Shown in pieces: positions 51,739 through 63,849 of a stretch of DNA of 64,000 nt; position 1 is the stretch's first letter; the number at the start of each line of letters is the position of its first letter. The DNA comes from SG8-30 sp963695085 (GTDB lineage: Bacteria > Pseudomonadota > Gammaproteobacteria > Steroidobacterales > Steroidobacteraceae): contig CAVOFV010000003.1 in the NCBI GenBank assembly GCA_963695085.1, forward strand, positions 124,001 to 188,000, given 5' to 3'. The notes below the pieces were generated by a model. The model was given only the letters and a program-made list of their open reading frames with translations. It was not told the DNA's origin and did not search any database. Made by a program: the position numbers and the translations under genes.

Positions 51739-53805
51739 ATGCAACGGCTGACCAGATCGATCCTGCTCCTGTTGCTGCCCGGCGCGGCGGCGGCGGCGCC
51801 GCGCCCATCGCGGAAGTGCTCGTGACGTCGACCCGTCTCGAAGCCCCACTGCTGGCGCATGCCGGCAGCGTGACGCGGCTGGAGGCAGCCGACATCTTTC
51901 TGCGTATCCCCGACCCACCATGCGGAGTTGATCAACCGCGTGCCCGGCGCATTCATACAACGCGGCAGCGGCCAGGAGTCCCTCACCGCGCTGCGCTCGC
52001 CGGTGCTGACCGGGCCGGGTTCCTGCGGCGCTTTCCTGTTCCTCGAGGATGGCATACCGCTGCGGCCGGTCGGCTTCTGCAACGTCAACCAGCTGTTCGA
52101 GGCGAACTTCGAGCAGGCCGCCGCCGTGGAGGTGCTGCGAGGCCCGGGCAGCGCCTTGTACGGCGCCAACGCCATGCACGGCATCATCAACGTGATCAGC
52201 GCGGCGCCGTCGGCGCTGCCCGCCGTCGGCCTCACCGTCGAGGCCGGCTCGGATCGCTACCTGCGCGCCGCCATGCGCCTGTCGGGCGCGACGCTGTCGG
52301 GACAGGCGGGGCTGACGGCCCTGGCGACGACGGACGGCGGCTGGCGCGACGCCACCGGCCTGGATGAACAGAAGTTCTCGGCCGCCCTCGTGCGGACCGC
52401 CGGCCCCGGCGAGCTGACGCTGCGCCTCAACGCGACGCGTCTCGGGCAGGACACGGCCGGATTCGTGACGGGTGAGGGCGCCTACCGGGACCGGACCGTC
52501 GCGCGCTCCAACCCGAATCCCGACGCGTATCGCGATGCGACGAGCGTCCGCGCAACGGCGCACTGGGCGCAGTCGCCGGATGGCGGCGGCGCGTGGGACC
52601 TGCGGGGAGTGCTGCGCAGTTCGCGCATGGAGTTCCTGCAGCACTTCCTGCTGGGTCAGCCACTCGAGCGCAACGGACAGGACAGCGTGGCCGTGCTTGC
52701 CTCCCGCTCGATCGACGCCGCTGGCGGTCGTCTCGTGACCGGGCTCGACCTGGAGGCCGCGCGAGGCTTCCTCGTGCAGCAGCAGGCGGCAGCGACCACC
52801 GGTGGCTCGGCCGCGGCCAATGCCGCGCGTCCGGTCGGCCGACACTACGACTACGGGGTATCTTCGGCGCTGGCCGCGCCGTACCTGCATTGGGAGCGTC
52901 CGCTGGGCGGTCCGTTGACGCTGACGGCCGGACTGCGGGCCGAATGGCTGCGGTACGACTACGACAACCGCATGCCGGACGGCAACACCGACGAGTCCGG
53001 CGCCGCATGCCCGGTCGCGGGAGGCTGCCTGTACACGCGCCCCGCAGACCGCCGTGACACGTACTTCAACGCCGGGCCACGGCTGGGCCTGGCCTGGCGG
53101 CTAAGCGATTCGAGCACGGCCTGGGCTGCGGCGAGTCGCGGCTTCCGGCCGCCTGAAGCGACCGAGTTGTACCGCCTGCAGCGTGGCCAGCAGGTGGCCG
53201 ACCTGCGTTCGGAGCGCATGGACGGATTCGAGTTCGGCTGGCGGCGCCTGAGCGACCGCATGTCGATCGAGCTGGCGGCCTACCGGGCAGACAAGGACGC
53301 CGTGGTGCTGCGCGACTCGCTGGGATTCAACGTGAGCGGCGGCCGCACGACGCACCGCGGCATCGAGTACGGGTTCGACTGGCGACCCGGCGCTGGCTGG
53401 CGGCTCGGCGGGTCCGGCACCTGGGCCCGCCACCGCTATGCATTCACGGGCGGCATCGAGCAGGGCGAACAGGTGACAGACGGCGACGACGTCGACACGG
53501 CGCCGCGGCAACTGCACTCGCTGCGGCTGGGCTATGACGGCAGCCGCTTTTCCGGAGAGGTCGAGTGGCTCAGCGTCGGCGCCTACTGGGCCAACGCCTC
53601 CAACACGGCCCGCTACCCGGGGCACGACCTGCTCAACCTGCGCCTGGGGTGGTCGGCCACCGCCGGGCTGGAACTGGCGCTGCGGCTGACCAACCTCGCG
53701 GACCGCGCCTACGCGGACCGCGCCGATTACGCCTTTGGCAGCTACCGCTACTTCCCCGGCCGCGGCCGCGCCGCGTTCCTGGAAATCGCGTATCACCGCG
53801 ACTGA
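51739..53805 (+). pseudogene. TonB-dependent receptor with two frameshifts in the N-terminal region
   Basis: Outer-membrane receptor. ATG 51739 gives a signal peptide (MQRLTRSILLLLLPGAAAAA) but runs to a stop at 51823-51825. One base appears lost in the GC-rich run 51782-51806; the restored frame reads IAEVLVTSTRLEAPLLA (TonB box region). About 110 bases later an extra C in the CCC at 51914-51916 shifts back; from there the frame is open to 53805: HHAELINRVPGAFIQRG, SCGAFLFLEDGIPLRP, LRGPGSALYGANAMHGIINV, and a barrel ending FLEIAYHRD. Two compensating indels in so short a distance suggest sequence error. The substrate is unknown. Confidence 0.78.
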
Positions 53806-53843
53806 GGTACTAGAATCCCCGGGACCCACTGCAGGATCACGCC

Positions 53844-54287
53844 ATGTACACGACCGCCTTCCTGACCACTGCGCTGATCGGCGTGGCGCTCGCCGTGCAG
53901 GTGGGTCTCAACTCGATCATGCGCGTGCACGTCGGCAGCGCCGCTACCGCCGCGCTGATCAACTTCGCGGTCGGCACGGTGGCGCTGGCCGCGGCGGTCT
54001 TCGTCATGCGCACGCCGCTGCCGACGGCCGGGCAGCTGGCCGGCGCGCCCTGGTGGGCCTGGCTGGCGGGTTTCGCCGGCGCGGCATACGTCGCGTCCTC
54101 GGCGATCATCGGCCCGCTGATCGGCGGCGCCGCATTCCTGGCGCTGATCGTCGCCGGACAGATGATCGGCTCGCTGGCGCTCGACCATTACGGCGTGCTC
54201 GGCTTTCCCGAGCGCCCGGCGGATGCCCTGCGCATCCTGGGCGCCGTGCTGGTCGTGGTCGGCGTGGTGCTGCTCGCGCGGGACTGA
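53844..54287 (+). CDS. DMT-superfamily transporter, YdcZ/DUF606 type
   Basis: 147-residue inner-membrane protein with about five helices. VQVGLNSIMRVHVGSAATAA and the conserved SSAIIGPLIGGAAFLALIVA are typical of the YdcZ half-size members of the drug/metabolite transporter superfamily, which probably work as dimers. ATG 53844 follows a GGATCAC stretch. The substrate is unknown. It converges with aguA, seven bases away. Confidence 0.8.
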   Translation: MYTTAFLTTALIGVALAVQVGLNSIMRVHVGSAATAALINFAVGTVALAAAVFVMRTPLPTAGQLAGAPWWAWLAGFAGAAYVASSAIIGPLIGGAAFLALIVAGQMIGSLALDHYGVLGFPERPADALRILGAVLVVVGVVLLARD

Positions 54288-54293
54288 ATGGCC

Positions 54294-55427
54294 TCAGGCC
54301 GCGCGCCGCCTGCCCGCCTGGCGCGACCGCCGCGCCCCGAGCGGCACCTGTTGCGTGATGCAGTGGATGTTGCCGCCGCCGAGCAGGATCTCCCGAGCCG
54401 GCACGCCGACCACCTCGCGGCGCGGGAACAGCTTCTGCAGCGCGCGTATCGCCCGGGCATCGGTCAGCGGATCGAGCAGCGGCATCACGACGCGGCGGTT
54501 GGCGATGTAGAAGTTGACGTAGGAGCCGGCCATGCGGTCGCCCGAGCGGCGCACGCGCGTGCCCGGACGGCGCTCGAGTCCGCCGGCCTCCTTCCGCGTC
54601 ATGTGCAGCGGTCCCGGCTGCGGCAACTTGTGGACTTTCAGGCGACGGCCGCGTGCGTCGCGTGCGTCGGACAGCCGTTGCAACGCGTCGCGGCTGATTT
54701 CGTACTGGGGGTCGCTGCGGTCGTCCGGCCACGTCAACGCGACCACGCCCGGGCGCACGAAGCAGCACAGGTTGTCCACGTGGCCGTCCGTCTCGTCCTC
54801 GACAACGCCGCGACCCAGCCAGATCACGTGTTCAGCGCCGAGGTAATCGCGCAGCCCGCGCTCGATGCCGGCCTGGTCCATGCCGGGATTGCGATTGGGA
54901 TTGAGCAGGCACTCCTCGGTCGTCAGCACCGTGCCCTGCCCGTCACAGTGGATCGAGCCGCCTTCCAGGATGAACGGCGCGCGGTAGCGATCGAGTTGCT
55001 CGACCTCGAGCATCTTGCGTGCGACCCACTCGTCCTGGTCCCAGGGACTGTAGGCCCCGCCGTCGAGGCCGCCCCAGGCGTTGAACTGCCAATCCACGCC
55101 GCGCACCCGGCCGCTGCTGTCCGCGACAAATGTCGGCCCGGTATCGCGCGCCCATGCGTCGTCGGCGCTCATCTCGACGATCCGCACGACCTCGGGCAGG
55201 GCCGCGCGGGCGGCCGCGTATTGCGACGCCGACGCACCCATCGTCACCGGCTCGACCGCCGCGATGGCGGACGCGACTGCCACGAAGGCCCGTTGCGCAG
55301 GCGCGGCCCGCTGGCGCCAGTTGTCCGGCCGCTCCGGCCAGATCATCCAGGTTCCGGCGTGCGGCTCGAACTCGCCGGGCATGCGGAATCCGTCGCGGCG
55401 CGGCGTGCTTTTCAGGGTGCGGGGCAT
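54294..55427 (-). CDS. aguA: Agmatine deiminase
   Basis: 377-residue enzyme hydrolysing agmatine to N-carbamoylputrescine and ammonia. ATG 55427 gives MPRTLKSTPRRDGFRMPGEF; EPHAGTWMIWPERPDNWRQ, DDAWARDTGPTFV, GGSIHCDGQGTVLTTEECLL, RGVVEDETDGHVDN and the catalytic Cys in LLGGGNIHCITQQVP are all diagnostic. No N-carbamoylputrescine amidase (aguB) is adjacent. It feeds putrescine synthesis from arginine and, with hss, would allow homospermidine to be made. Confidence 0.93.
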   Translation of the reverse strand: MPRTLKSTPRRDGFRMPGEFEPHAGTWMIWPERPDNWRQRAAPAQRAFVAVASAIAAVEPVTMGASASQYAAARAALPEVVRIVEMSADDAWARDTGPTFVADSSGRVRGVDWQFNAWGGLDGGAYSPWDQDEWVARKMLEVEQLDRYRAPFILEGGSIHCDGQGTVLTTEECLLNPNRNPGMDQAGIERGLRDYLGAEHVIWLGRGVVEDETDGHVDNLCCFVRPGVVALTWPDDRSDPQYEISRDALQRLSDARDARGRRLKVHKLPQPGPLHMTRKEAGGLERRPGTRVRRSGDRMAGSYVNFYIANRRVVMPLLDPLTDARAIRALQKLFPRREVVGVPAREILLGGGNIHCITQQVPLGARRSRQAGRRRAA

Positions 55428-55470
55428 CGCGTCCTCCCGCGCCGATTCTAGGTCATCGGCCTGGATCGCG

Positions 55471-55519
55471 TCTCGCCTTGCACGGCGAGAGTCTGCTTGC
55501 ACTTGCGCCGACGAGGCGC
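55471..55519. terminator. Two hairpins between fadA and aguA
   Basis: TCTCGCC (55471-55477) pairs perfectly with GGCGAGA (55484-55490) around six bases; a second five-pair stem GCGCC/GGCGC spans 55505-55519 and is followed on the plus strand by GCTTTT. They lie 35-80 bases after the fadA stop (minus strand) and could end the fadBA message, although the T-run is on the other strand. Confidence 0.3.
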
Positions 55520-55553
55520 GCTTTTGGCCAGCCGGGCTTCCCGCAGCCCGTCT

Positions 55554-56729
55554 TCAGCGACGCTCGAGCACCGTGGCGATACCCTGCCCCAGGCCGATGC
55601 ACATGGTCGCCAGCCCGAGTTCCGCGTCCTTCCATTCCATCGCGTTGAGCAGGGTCGTGGTGATGCGGGCGCCCGAGCAACCGAGCGGATGGCCCAATGC
55701 GATCGCGCCGCCGTTGAGGTTGACCCGGTCCCCCATCGTCTCGAGCAAGCCGAGGTCCTTCAGCACGGACAGGCCCTGCGCGGCGAAGGCCTCGTTCAAC
55801 TCGACCACCTGGATGTCGGACAGTTTCATGCCGGCGCGCTTCAGCGCCTTCTTGGTCGCCGGCACCGGCCCGTAGCCCATGATCGCCGGGTCACAGCCGG
55901 CCGTGGCCATCGACCGGACCTTGGCGCGTGGCGCGAGTCCCAGGGCCTTGGCGCGCTCTGCGCTCATCACCAGCATCGCCGCAGCGCCGTCGGAGATGGC
56001 CGACGAGGAGCCGGCAGTGACCGTTCCGTTCTTCGGGTCGAAGGCCGGCGGCAACGCCGCCAGTGCCTCGAGCGTCGTCTCGGGACGGATCACCTCGTCG
56101 ACGTCGCATGACACGAGGAAGCCGTTCGCGTCGTGTCCCTCGATGCCGACGATCTCGTTCTTGAAGCGCCCGGTCCGGGTCGCCTCCCAGGCCTTCGCAT
56201 GCGAGCCGACGGCGAACTGGTCCTGCATCTCGCGCGTGATGCCGTGCACGCGCCCCAGCATCTCGGCGGTCAGGCCCATCATGTTCGAGGCCTTGGCGTA
56301 CTGCTTCGACGCCGCAGGGTTCAGGTCGATGCCGTGCATCATGCCGACGTGGCCCATGTGCTCGACGCCGCCGATCACGAAGACATCGCCCTGGCCGGTC
56401 ATGATCTGCGCGGCGGCCGTGTGCAGCGCCTGCATGGACGACCCGCACAGGCGGTTGACCGTCTGGCCTGGCACCGTGTGCGGCAGCCCGGCGAGCAGCA
56501 GCGCGTAGCGCGCGATGTTCATTCCCTGCTCGAGGGTCTGGTTCACGCAGCCCCAGATCACGTCCTCGACCTCGGCCGGGTCGACGGCGGGATTGCGCCT
56601 GAACAGGGCCTTGATCAGTTCGGCCGACAGGGTGTCGGCGCGCACCTGGCGGAACATGCCGCCCTTCGAACGGCCCATGGCGGAGCGTACGCCATCGATG
56701 ATCACGACATCGCGGGGATTAGAGCTCAT
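55554..56729 (-). CDS. fadA: Acetyl-CoA C-acyltransferase (3-ketoacyl-CoA thiolase)
   Basis: 391-residue thiolase performing the last step of fatty-acid beta-oxidation. The acyl-binding Cys is in LCGSSMQALHTAAAQIM (near residue 92); the second active site is LNGGAIALGHPLGCSGAR with His and Cys; the start reads MSSNPRDVVIIDGVRSAMGR. GGAGAG precedes ATG 56729. fadB ends 35 bases upstream in the same direction, giving the standard fadBA operon of the trifunctional complex. Confidence 0.95.
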   Translation of the reverse strand: MSSNPRDVVIIDGVRSAMGRSKGGMFRQVRADTLSAELIKALFRRNPAVDPAEVEDVIWGCVNQTLEQGMNIARYALLLAGLPHTVPGQTVNRLCGSSMQALHTAAAQIMTGQGDVFVIGGVEHMGHVGMMHGIDLNPAASKQYAKASNMMGLTAEMLGRVHGITREMQDQFAVGSHAKAWEATRTGRFKNEIVGIEGHDANGFLVSCDVDEVIRPETTLEALAALPPAFDPKNGTVTAGSSSAISDGAAAMLVMSAERAKALGLAPRAKVRSMATAGCDPAIMGYGPVPATKKALKRAGMKLSDIQVVELNEAFAAQGLSVLKDLGLLETMGDRVNLNGGAIALGHPLGCSGARITTTLLNAMEWKDAELGLATMCIGLGQGIATVLERR

Positions 56730-56764
56730 CTTGGTCTCTCCAGGATTCCTATTGGACCGAAGGG

Positions 56765-58915
<2,151 letters not shown>

Positions 58916-59095
58916 GGCAGTCTCCGTACTTTCCACCGGTGAGAGGTCACCCTGCGACCGGCGCGGGTGGCTCGAACTGCGTGTGCCCCCTATGCCGGGC
59001 ATCGCGGTCCATTGGTATTATTGCCCGCGGCGCATTCCCGCGCGGTCTCGGTTATCCACTTTGACCGGGCGCGGACCACCCTGCCGGAGCGACCC

Positions 59096-60770
59096 ATGAA
59101 AGAACGGACGACGCAACGACCCCTGCCACCGCCCCTGCCGGGCTGGTTCCCCCGTGGCGCGGCCCTGTTGCGCGACCCGACGCTGAACAAGGGCACGGCG
59201 TTCTCCGAGCGGGAACGGGACGCGCTCGGGCTGCGCGGCCTGCTGCCGCCCCATGTCTGCTCCCAGGAAGACCAGGTCGACCGGGTGCTCGAGAATTTCC
59301 GGCGCCTCGACTCGAACCTGTCGCGCTACATCCTTCTGGAAGCGCTGCACGACCGCAACGAGGCGCTGTTCTTCAGGGTGATCACGGAAAACCCTGATGA
59401 AATGATGCCGATCATCTACACCCCGACGGTCGGGTTGGCCTGCCAGCAGTTCGGGCACATCTACCGGCGGCCGCGCGGCATGTTCATCTCGGCGGCGGAC
59501 CGCGGGCGAATCGTCGAGGTCATGCGCAACTGGCCCTTCAGCGAGGCGCGCATCATCGTCGTCACCGACGGCGAACGCATCCTCGGGCTCGGCGACCTCG
59601 GCGCCAACGGCATGGGCATACCGATCGGCAAGCTGGCCCTGTACACGGCATGTGCCGGCGTTCATCCGCGGCAGTGCCTGCCGGTCATGCTGGATACCGG
59701 CACCAACAACCAGGGGCTGCTGGACGACCCGCTGTACATCGGCCTGCGCCAGCGGCGCCTGACGGGTGCCGCGCTCGACGAGCTCGTCGAGGAATTCGTC
59801 GCGGCCACGCAGCAGCTGTTCCCGGGCATCGTCATCCAGTTCGAGGACTTCGCCAACCATAACGCCTTCCGGCTGCTCAGGAACTACCGGGACAAGGTGT
59901 GCTGCTTCAATGACGACATCCAGGGCACTGCCGCGGTCACGGTGGCCGGGATCTTCTCGGCCCTGCGCATCACCGGCAAGCGGATGTCGGAGCAGACCTT
60001 CCTGTGCCTCGGCGCGGGCGAGGCGGCGACCGGCATCTCGGACCTGCTGGTGGCGGCCATGGCGGACGACGGCATGGACGAGCAGGCCGCGCGCGGCCGC
60101 TGCTGGATGGTCGACTCCAAGGGGCTGGTCGTGGCCAGTCGCAAGGAACTGGCCGACGCACAAGCAGGCCTATGCGCACGCGCATGCGCCGGTCGCGGAT
60201 TTCACGGCCGCCGTCCACGCGCTCCAGCCCACGGCGATCATCGGCGTGGGCGCGACGCCACAGACCTTCACGCAGGAAGTGATCGAGACCATGGCCCGGC
60301 TCAACAAGCGGCCGATCGTCTTTGCGCTGTCCAATCCCACTTCGCAGGCCGAATGCACGGCCGAGCAGGCCTATGCCTGGTCGGGCGGCCGCGCGCTGTT
60401 CGCGTCAGGCAGCCCGTTCGATCCGGTCGACCTGGGCGGCAAGCACTTCGTGCCCAGACAGGGCAACAACTCGTACATCTTCCCGGGCGTCGGGCTGGGC
60501 GTCGTGACGGTCAAGGCCTCGCGCGTGACCGACAGCATGTTCATGGCCGCGGCGCGTACGCTCGCGGAATCGGTCAGCGAGGCGGATCTGGCGCAGGGCA
60601 GCCTGTACCCGGCGCTGGCGCGGGTGCGCGACGTCTCGGCGCACATCGCCGTCGCGGTCGGCGACGTCGCCTTCCGCGAGGGGCTGGCCGGCATCGAGCC
60701 CGTGGACGACCTGCACCAGCTCATGCTGCAGCAGATGTACGACGGGCACTACGTCAGCTTCGTGGACTGA
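59096..60770 (+). pseudogene. maeA: NAD-type malic enzyme, one-base frameshift near 60158
   Basis: Oxidative decarboxylation of malate to pyruvate. From ATG 59096: LNKGTAFSERERDALGLRGL, MMPIIYTPTVGLACQQF, VVTDGERILGLGDLGANGMG, DTGTNNQGLLDDPLYIG, CFNDDIQGTAAVTVAG and FLCLGAGEAATGISDLL all match the MaeA/SfcA family. After SRKELAD the frame breaks; omitting G60158 restores HKQAYAHAHAPVADF, IGVGATPQTFTQEVI, PIVFALSNPTSQAECTAEQA, NNSYIFPGVGLGVV, ending YVSFVD at 60770. The repaired protein has 557 residues, close to E. coli MaeA (565). With PEP carboxylase it would set C3/C4 balance during growth on fatty acids. Confidence 0.85.
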
Positions 60771-60862
60771 GCCCGCGGCGGGACTCACATGGGCTGCTGC
60801 ACCCGCGGCAATTCCCGTGTCAATGCCGGCGCAGGCGATGATCACATGATCGGCTGTGGCAC

Positions 60863-63241
60863 CTAGATCCGGGCGCGTCGCAGCCTGAGTGCGTTGCTCA
60901 CGACCGACACTGAGCTGAAACTCATGGCCAGTGCTGCAATCATCGGACTGAGCAGAATGCCGAACACCGGGTACAACACGCCGGCAGCCACCGGCACGCC
61001 GATGGAGTTGTAGAGGAACGCAAAGCCCAGGTTCTGCTTCATGTTGCGGACCGTGGCACGGGAAATCGCCCGGGCGCGGGCGATGCCGCGCAGGTCGCCC
61101 TTGACCAGCGTCACCTGCGCGCTGGACATCGCGACATCCGTTCCCGTTCCCATCGCCACCCCAACGTCGGCCGTCGCCAGCGCTGGCGCATCGTTGATGC
61201 CGTCGCCCGCCATGGCGACGCGCCGGCCTTGCTGCTGCAGGCGCTTGATGAGTGCCGCTTTGTCTTCCGGCCGAACCTCGCCATAGACCTCGTCGATACC
61301 CAGCGTGCCCGCCACCGCCTCGGCGGTCGCCTTCGCGTCGCCGCTGGCCATTACCAGGTGCAGTCCTTCGGCGTGCAGCTGCGCGATGGCCTCCGGCGTC
61401 GACTCCTTGACGGCGTCCGCAACGGCGAGAATGCCGGCCAAAACCCCGTCAACCGCGAGAAACACGATACTGGCGCCGGTGCGGCGAAGATCTTCGGCCC
61501 GTCCGGTCGTCGATTCAGTGACGCGTGCACCCTCCGATGCCATGAGCGCCGCATTGCCAAGCGCCAGACGCCTGCCCGCCACGTGTCCGCGCACACCCTG
61601 CCCGGCAACCGCCTCGAACGCTTCAGCCTTGGCAAGCGCGAGATTGCGGTCGCGCGCCGCGGCAACGATCGCTTCCGCCAGGGGATGCTCGCTGCCCTGA
61701 TCGATGCTGGCCGCGAGTTGCAGGACGTCGTTCTCGGCAAATTCGTTGGCTGCGATCGCCTCCTTGAGAACGGGGCGGCCGACCGTCAGCGTGCCGGTCT
61801 TGTCCACCACCAGCGTGTCGATCTTGCGCAGCGTCTCGATGGCCTCGGCGTCACGGAACAGGATGCCGTTCTGCGCCGCCCGGCCGGTTGCGACCATGAC
61901 CGACATCGGCGTCGCCAGACCCAGTGCGCACGGGCAGGCGATGATCAGTACCGCGACGGCGTTGAGCACGCCGTAGACCCAGGAGGGCTCCGGACCGAAC
62001 AGTCCCCAGACCAGGAACGTGGCGATGGCCACACCGATCACGGCCAGCACGAACCAGTACGCGACACTGTCCGCCATGCGTTGCATCGGCGCCCGCGAAC
62101 GCTGCGCCTGGGCGACCAGCTGCACGATCTGCGACAGCACCGTGTTCGCGCCGATCTTGTCGGCAACGATGATCAGGCTGCCGTTGCGATTGAGCGTGGC
62201 GCCGATCACGTGCGCGCCGGCGGTCTTTTCGACCGGCATCGGCTCACCGGTGAGCATCGACTCGTCCACGCTCGAGGCGCCTTCCAGCACCCGGCCGTCC
62301 ACCGGCACCTTCTCGCCCGGGCGCACGCGCAGCCGGTCGCCAACGACGACTTCGGTGAGCGGCACGTCTTCCTCGGTGCCGTCATCCCGCAGTCGCCGCG
62401 CCGTTTTCGGCGCCAGGCCGAGCAGTGCCTTGATGGCCGCGGATGTCTTCGACCGTGCCTTCAATTCCAGCAACTGTCCCAGCAGGGTCAGCGAGACAAT
62501 GACCGCCGCCGCCTCGAAGTAGACCGCGACCCGCCCGTCTACCACGAAGGATGCCGGGAACAGTCCCGGCACCAGCGCCGCGGCGAGACTGTAACCAAAC
62601 GCCGCTCCGACGCCGATGCCGATCAGCGTCCACATGTTGGGATTGCCGGTGCGTATCGAACTGACGCAGCGTACGAAGAACGGCCAGCCCGCCCACAAGA
62701 CGACTGGCGTCGCCAGCGCCAGTTCCAGCCAGATTCGCGTGCCGCCCGTAACCGCCGTCCAGCGATCGCCAGACATCGCCAGCAGCACGACCACCACGCT
62801 CAGCGGCAGCGTGATCCAGAACCGCCGGGAGAAGTCCTTGAGTTCGGGGTTCTCTTCTTCCTCCACGCCGGGCAGTTCGGACTCCAGTGCCATGCCGCAG
62901 ATCGGACAGACGCCGGGTCCGGTCTGGCGCACCTCTGGATGCATCGGACAGGTGAATGTCGCCGTTGCGGACGCAGCTACCGGAGCTTGTCCGACCCGGA
63001 ATTTCTCCAGGCAGCGGGCCGAGCAGAAATAATGCGTGGTTCCATGCCGCTCCAGCCGGTGCTTGGCGGTGGCCTTGGTCACGCTCATTCCACAGACCGG
63101 ATCCATGGCCACGGGGCCGCCGTGGGGAACTTCATTGCGGGCGTGTCCGTGATCGCAGCATGAATGCTGCTGGTGATTTTCACCCTTGTGATTCACTGCG
63201 GTGTCTCCTGCCTGGCCAATCCAAGCTGGACTCTCCGTCAT
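60863..63241 (-). CDS. copA: Copper-translocating P1B-type ATPase (CopA/SilP-like)
   Basis: 792-residue export pump. The N-terminus lacks the usual HMA domain; instead it has a His/Cys-rich start (HQQHSCCDHGHARNE), a YHS-type metal site (MDPVCGMSVTKATAKHRLER) and a heavy-metal-binding motif FTCPMHPEVRQTGPGVCPIC. The membrane CPC ion site is IIACPCALGLATPM, the phosphorylation motif DKTGTLTVG, with SEHPLAEAI and MAGDGINDAPALATADVGV. Eight membrane helices are expected. ATG 63241 is chosen. A DUF411 copper protein gene lies just upstream in the same direction and an RND metal pump beyond it, so the block is a copper/silver-resistance unit. Confidence 0.92.
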   Translation of the reverse strand: MTESPAWIGQAGDTAVNHKGENHQQHSCCDHGHARNEVPHGGPVAMDPVCGMSVTKATAKHRLERHGTTHYFCSARCLEKFRVGQAPVAASATATFTCPMHPEVRQTGPGVCPICGMALESELPGVEEEENPELKDFSRRFWITLPLSVVVVLLAMSGDRWTAVTGGTRIWLELALATPVVLWAGWPFFVRCVSSIRTGNPNMWTLIGIGVGAAFGYSLAAALVPGLFPASFVVDGRVAVYFEAAAVIVSLTLLGQLLELKARSKTSAAIKALLGLAPKTARRLRDDGTEEDVPLTEVVVGDRLRVRPGEKVPVDGRVLEGASSVDESMLTGEPMPVEKTAGAHVIGATLNRNGSLIIVADKIGANTVLSQIVQLVAQAQRSRAPMQRMADSVAYWFVLAVIGVAIATFLVWGLFGPEPSWVYGVLNAVAVLIIACPCALGLATPMSVMVATGRAAQNGILFRDAEAIETLRKIDTLVVDKTGTLTVGRPVLKEAIAANEFAENDVLQLAASIDQGSEHPLAEAIVAAARDRNLALAKAEAFEAVAGQGVRGHVAGRRLALGNAALMASEGARVTESTTGRAEDLRRTGASIVFLAVDGVLAGILAVADAVKESTPEAIAQLHAEGLHLVMASGDAKATAEAVAGTLGIDEVYGEVRPEDKAALIKRLQQQGRRVAMAGDGINDAPALATADVGVAMGTGTDVAMSSAQVTLVKGDLRGIARARAISRATVRNMKQNLGFAFLYNSIGVPVAAGVLYPVFGILLSPMIAALAMSFSSVSVVSNALRLRRARI

Positions 63242-63277
63242 GGAGTGCTGGCAGCACGATCCAATCGGCGCGGGCGC

Positions 63278-63649
63278 TCAGGTCCCGTGATGAGCGAACA
63301 CGGAGGTCGATCCATCCTTCGCTACGGCCACAACGTCGTATGGCTCACCGGCGCCGTCCTGTTCCATGCCGGGTGAGCCGATGACCATCCCCGGTACCGC
63401 CAGGCCGCGAACGTCCGGGCGCTCGACCAGAAGCCGGATTACGTCGCTCGCAGGAACGTGCCCCTCGATGAAGTAGCCGTCGACTTCGGCGGTGTGGCAG
63501 GAGCCCACCGGCGGGAAGGCCCATCCGGATCTTGACCGGCTCGGTGTTCTCGGTAGTGACGACCTCGACCGGGAACCGGCCTGGCTCATGTGTTCGGCCC
63601 ACAGCTCGCAGCAGCCGCAATACCGCGAACTGTAGACGACAATCGTGGC
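63278..63649 (-). pseudogene. DUF411 copper-associated protein, with compensating frameshifts
   Basis: The coding region can be followed from ATIVVYSSRYCGCCELW (Cys-rich metal motif) to the stop at 63278. After EHMSQAG one base is missing near 63575; the next frame reads FPVEVVTTENTEPVKIRMGL, then an extra G near 63515 restores VGSCHTAEVDGYFIEGHVPA, ERPDVRGLAVPGMVIGSPGM and the end SVFAHHGT. Both segments are typical of DUF411, small periplasmic proteins of copper-resistance operons. The N-terminus and signal sequence (63650-63801) are not readable in one frame, so the start is not fixed. copA follows after 36 bases. Confidence 0.7.
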
Positions 63650-63849
63650 AGGTCGTGCATTGGTGCGCCGACGTGACACGCGGCAGCACTCTGGTCCGCG
63701 ACGTCCGCCATGGACGGCGTCGTCGACCCGCGCGCTCGGCGCGCAGGCCGACCAGTCACCAGCAGGGCGGCCCAGTGCCGACGGTCTCACGATTCGCTCA
63801 TGGTATCTGCTCCTGTGCATGGCTGGCCCTCCGGAATGCAGCTGGCGGA

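Noticed and set aside
61229..63163. 644-codon open frame on the plus strand opposite copA
   Set aside because: Complement of a clear P-type ATPase; the translation is Arg/His-rich without family features.
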